From positions 1 through 7,630 of the forward strand of contig JAEYWW010000054.1 in assembly GCA_023428805.1 (NCBI GenBank): a DNA stretch of 7,630 bases, read 5' to 3'. Below the pieces are notes generated by a model. It had not been told where the DNA came from and made no database searches. It saw only the letters and a list, made by a program, of their open reading frames with translations. The position numbers and the translations under genes are program-made. Shown piece by piece: positions 5,937 through 7,630 of the stretch (its first letter is position 1; the number at the start of each line of letters is the position of its first letter). The DNA comes from Armatimonadota bacterium (GTDB lineage Bacteria > Armatimonadota > Fimbriimonadia > Fimbriimonadales > Fimbriimonadaceae).

Positions 5937-6871
5937 AGCTCTCCAGCATCTTCACGTTCTTCGCGTCGCTCTTGATCGCGCTCGTGCTTTGGTTGAACGT
6001 CCAGCCTCTCTATGATCCAGACAAGGAAAGAGAGATGCAGGTCAAACTCGAAATGCGGGATTTGGCGACTGGCTTGGCGGTGATTCAAGCTCCCGAAAGC
6101 GTCACTGTCTTTGCTTCAGGAACTGCCGAAGACTTGGACCGGCTTGATTCAAGAAATGTCATCGCATTTGTGAACTTGGCTGGAGCCCGAACCGGTGAAG
6201 CGGACTATCCGGTGGAAGTGGCCGGACCTGCCGGGGGGCGTGTGACCCTGAGGGCCAGACGCACAGTACTCAGTCTAGACATTGAGCGCACAGGCTCAAA
6301 TGAGCGAACCGTCGAACTCGAAACCACGGGATTGCCCCCCGCCGAATATGTCTATGACGGAGCGACGATTGTCCCGGCCCTCGTCAGCATCGCCGGCCCC
6401 GAGTCGAGTCTGAGCAAGGTGAAGAAGATTCGCGCGCTCATCGATCTCAGCCGGATCGCGCCGAAAAGCGACTTCACTCTTCAATTGGAAGCGTTGGATT
6501 CCGAGGGCAAGCCCGTGCCCATGATCTCCATTGAGCCTTCCTCGGTCCGCGTCAGTCCGGCGGTGGCGAGCGCGCCCACCACCAAGCGCGTCATCATCAA
6601 CGCCGCGTTTGAAGGCTCCGTCGCCAATGGCTTTGAAGTGACTTTCTACGAGCTCAAGCCCTCGCAGATTGAGCTCACAGGACCGAGCCGGGAACTCGCC
6701 AAGGTCAGCCAGATCAGCACCGCCCCCATCTCCATCAAGGATCTGCGAGCGGACGCCACAATCCCGGTCAAACTGGTCATCCCGACAGGACTGAAAGCAA
6801 CTGCGGCCACCCCCGCCTCCATAGTCATCAAAGTTTCTCCGGTCACACCCAGCGGCAACGGGGCGGATTGA
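5933..6871 (+). CDS. cdaR: CdaR, YbbR-repeat regulator of CdaA
   Basis: This 312-residue protein has a short N-terminus, one hydrophobic segment at about residues 5-22 (uncleaved anchor or signal) and then an extracytoplasmic region with three YbbR-type beta repeats, roughly 33-118, 124-210 and 218-303. The repeats share the pattern of an opening beta-strand, a P-x-x-V-x-V/I-x-G/A-x-x-x-x-L block (P-E-S-V-T-V-F-A-S-G; P-A-L-V-S-I-A-G-P; P-S-Q-I-E-L-T-G-P) and a closing strand ending in V-S-P or similar. In Firmicutes CdaR binds CdaA and modulates c-di-AMP synthesis; the same role is inferred here from the gene order. The start is TTG 5933 with GGAG upstream. It overlaps the cdaA stop by 4 bases, so translation is probably coupled. 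Many relatives have three or four repeats, so the length is ordinary. The tail after the third repeat is short and polar. Confidence 0.9.
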   Translation: MKLSSIFTFFASLLIALVLWLNVQPLYDPDKEREMQVKLEMRDLATGLAVIQAPESVTVFASGTAEDLDRLDSRNVIAFVNLAGARTGEADYPVEVAGPAGGRVTLRARRTVLSLDIERTGSNERTVELETTGLPPAEYVYDGATIVPALVSIAGPESSLSKVKKIRALIDLSRIAPKSDFTLQLEALDSEGKPVPMISIEPSSVRVSPAVASAPTTKRVIINAAFEGSVANGFEVTFYELKPSQIELTGPSRELAKVSQISTAPISIKDLRADATIPVKLVIPTGLKATAATPASIVIKVSPVTPSGNGAD

Positions 6872-6872
6872 T

Positions 6873-7630
6873 ATGGAATGTCGCCCGATCCGGCGTGAGG
6901 AAGCAGAGGAGTTTCTCAGCCTCTTGTGCCTCTGTTTCAATCTGGATTCAGCTCATGCCCGGGCAGTTTTTTACAACGATCCAACACTCGATTTAGAGAG
7001 GAAGTGGGCGCTTTTTGAGGATGGGCGCATCACCAGCATCGCCACCACCTCCCCGCTTCTGTTTGGATGGGGCAGGGCCGTCGGGATAGCGGGAGTCGCC
7101 ACAGACCCGGCCCGACAGAAGCGCGGTCACGCCCGGCGCCTGCTGGAGGAAATCCTGTCCCATTCGGCGGAAAAGGATGAAGCTCCGGCCCTGCTGTTTG
7201 CGCATCATCGTCCACTCTATCAGTCTCTTGGATTCCAGGTTGTGGATGAGGTCGTGAGAGGAACGATCAGGGAAGCAGACTTTGAACTCGCCCCCACCGC
7301 CATGACCAAGGACGAAGTCCGCCAACTCTACACCTCCTGGTCGGAGGCTTCTCCTGGCCGGCTGCGGCGCACAGACCAAAAGTGGCGTTCCTGGGAGTGG
7401 AATTTCAAAGCCTGTGAACCAGTGGGAACGGGATACATCTGCATGGAGCCGATGCTCTGTCGTGAGGCGATTTTGGATGCTGCCCTGCCCGCCTGGCCCG
7501 TTGCTCCGGCAGCCGAGTGGGTCGGCCTGCGTGGCGTGACAAAGCATCTGTCTGTTCCCATCATCAACCCCAGACGCGACATGCTCGTCATGGCCCGCGG
7601 CTTCCCCACACCGCCGGTAATGTTCATGAC
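6873..7630 (+). CDS. GNAT-family acetyltransferase, 3' end missing
   Basis: An open frame runs from ATG 6873 to the right edge with no stop (252 codons visible). It begins M-E-C-R-P-I-R-R-E-E-A-E-E-F, the usual first strand and helix of a GNAT fold. The acetyl-CoA binding motif A is visible: G-I-A-G-V-A-T-D-P (71-79) followed by Q-K-R-G-H-A (82-87), with helix R-R-L-L-E-E-I-L. A motif B-like block, L-Y-Q-S-L-G-F (115-121), closes the N-terminal domain. Residues about 130-252 form a second region (R-L-R-R-T-D-Q-K-W-R-S-W-E-W near 163-176) of the kind seen in longer, Eis-like GNATs (COG4552), where a second GNAT-like half follows the first. That subfamily assignment is tentative. The acceptor substrate is unknown. 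The ATG is 1 base after the cdaR stop (TGA T ATG), with a G-rich stretch (GGGGCGG) upstream that could serve as the ribosome binding site, so it is co-transcribed and perhaps translationally coupled to cdaR. Confidence 0.85.
   Translation, partial: MECRPIRREEAEEFLSLLCLCFNLDSAHARAVFYNDPTLDLERKWALFEDGRITSIATTSPLLFGWGRAVGIAGVATDPARQKRGHARRLLEEILSHSAEKDEAPALLFAHHRPLYQSLGFQVVDEVVRGTIREADFELAPTAMTKDEVRQLYTSWSEASPGRLRRTDQKWRSWEWNFKACEPVGTGYICMEPMLCREAILDAALPAWPVAPAAEWVGLRGVTKHLSVPIINPRRDMLVMARGFPTPPVMFM

Noticed and set aside
6296..6940. Minus-strand frame opposite cdaR (214 codons)
   Set aside because: cdaR has clear YbbR repeats and an anchored N-terminus; the antisense product is a low-complexity Arg/Gly/Asp sequence.
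6993..7547. Minus-strand frame opposite the GNAT gene (184 codons)
   Set aside because: The plus-strand frame has the GNAT acetyl-CoA motif and a coupled start; the antisense frame has no family pattern.
1..7630. Mobile elements, CRISPR arrays, tRNA or rRNA genes
   Set aside because: No transposase-like frame, direct-repeat array, cloverleaf or rRNA-like sequence was seen on reading the window; the DNA is filled by ordinary genes.

Overview
The window looks like chromosomal DNA of a moderately GC-rich (roughly 60% by eye), Gram-negative-type bacterium. It has a lipobox lipoprotein, a fused chorismate mutase-prephenate dehydratase, and a CdaA/CdaR c-di-AMP module outside the Firmicutes sequence style. 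This mix would fit the PVC group (for example Verrucomicrobiota) or a similar phylum, but that is only an inference from gene content. I see no mobile element, tRNA, rRNA or CRISPR array.

Layout. (1) Bases 1-410 hold the 3' part of a small beta-rich lipoprotein whose start codon lies before the window. (2) Bases 411-541 are intergenic and hold a perfect 15-bp inverted repeat and a weak promoter-like sequence. (3) Bases 542-3850 hold three tightly packed plus-strand genes: a circularly permuted ATP-grasp ligase, an alpha-E protein and a transglutaminase-like cysteine enzyme. This is a widespread conserved trio, predicted from comparative genomics to make or modify a peptide, with no product known to me. 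(4) Bases 3852-4955 hold pheA on the minus strand, convergent with the transglutaminase gene and only 1 base from it. (5) Bases 4956-5075 are the divergent promoter region between pheA and cdaA. (6) Bases 5076-7630 hold cdaA (diadenylate cyclase), cdaR (YbbR-repeat partner) and a GNAT acetyltransferase that runs off the right edge. The last two join their upstream gene by a 4-base overlap and a 1-base gap respectively.

How the genes fit together. The trio has a TGATG junction and a 7-base gap, so it is almost certainly one transcript and probably one pathway. An ATP-dependent amide-bond former, a partner alpha-E protein and a papain-like transglutaminase/peptidase form a plausible synthesis-and-processing set. 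In the second operon CdaA makes c-di-AMP at the membrane and CdaR is its extracytoplasmic regulator. The gene that commonly follows cdaR (glmM) is not the next one here; a GNAT enzyme takes that position. pheA makes phenylpyruvate for phenylalanine synthesis and appears to be an independent unit.

The best candidate for an under-described system is the ATP-grasp/alpha-E/transglutaminase trio. It is a known conserved neighbourhood, so it is functionally open rather than new to this window.
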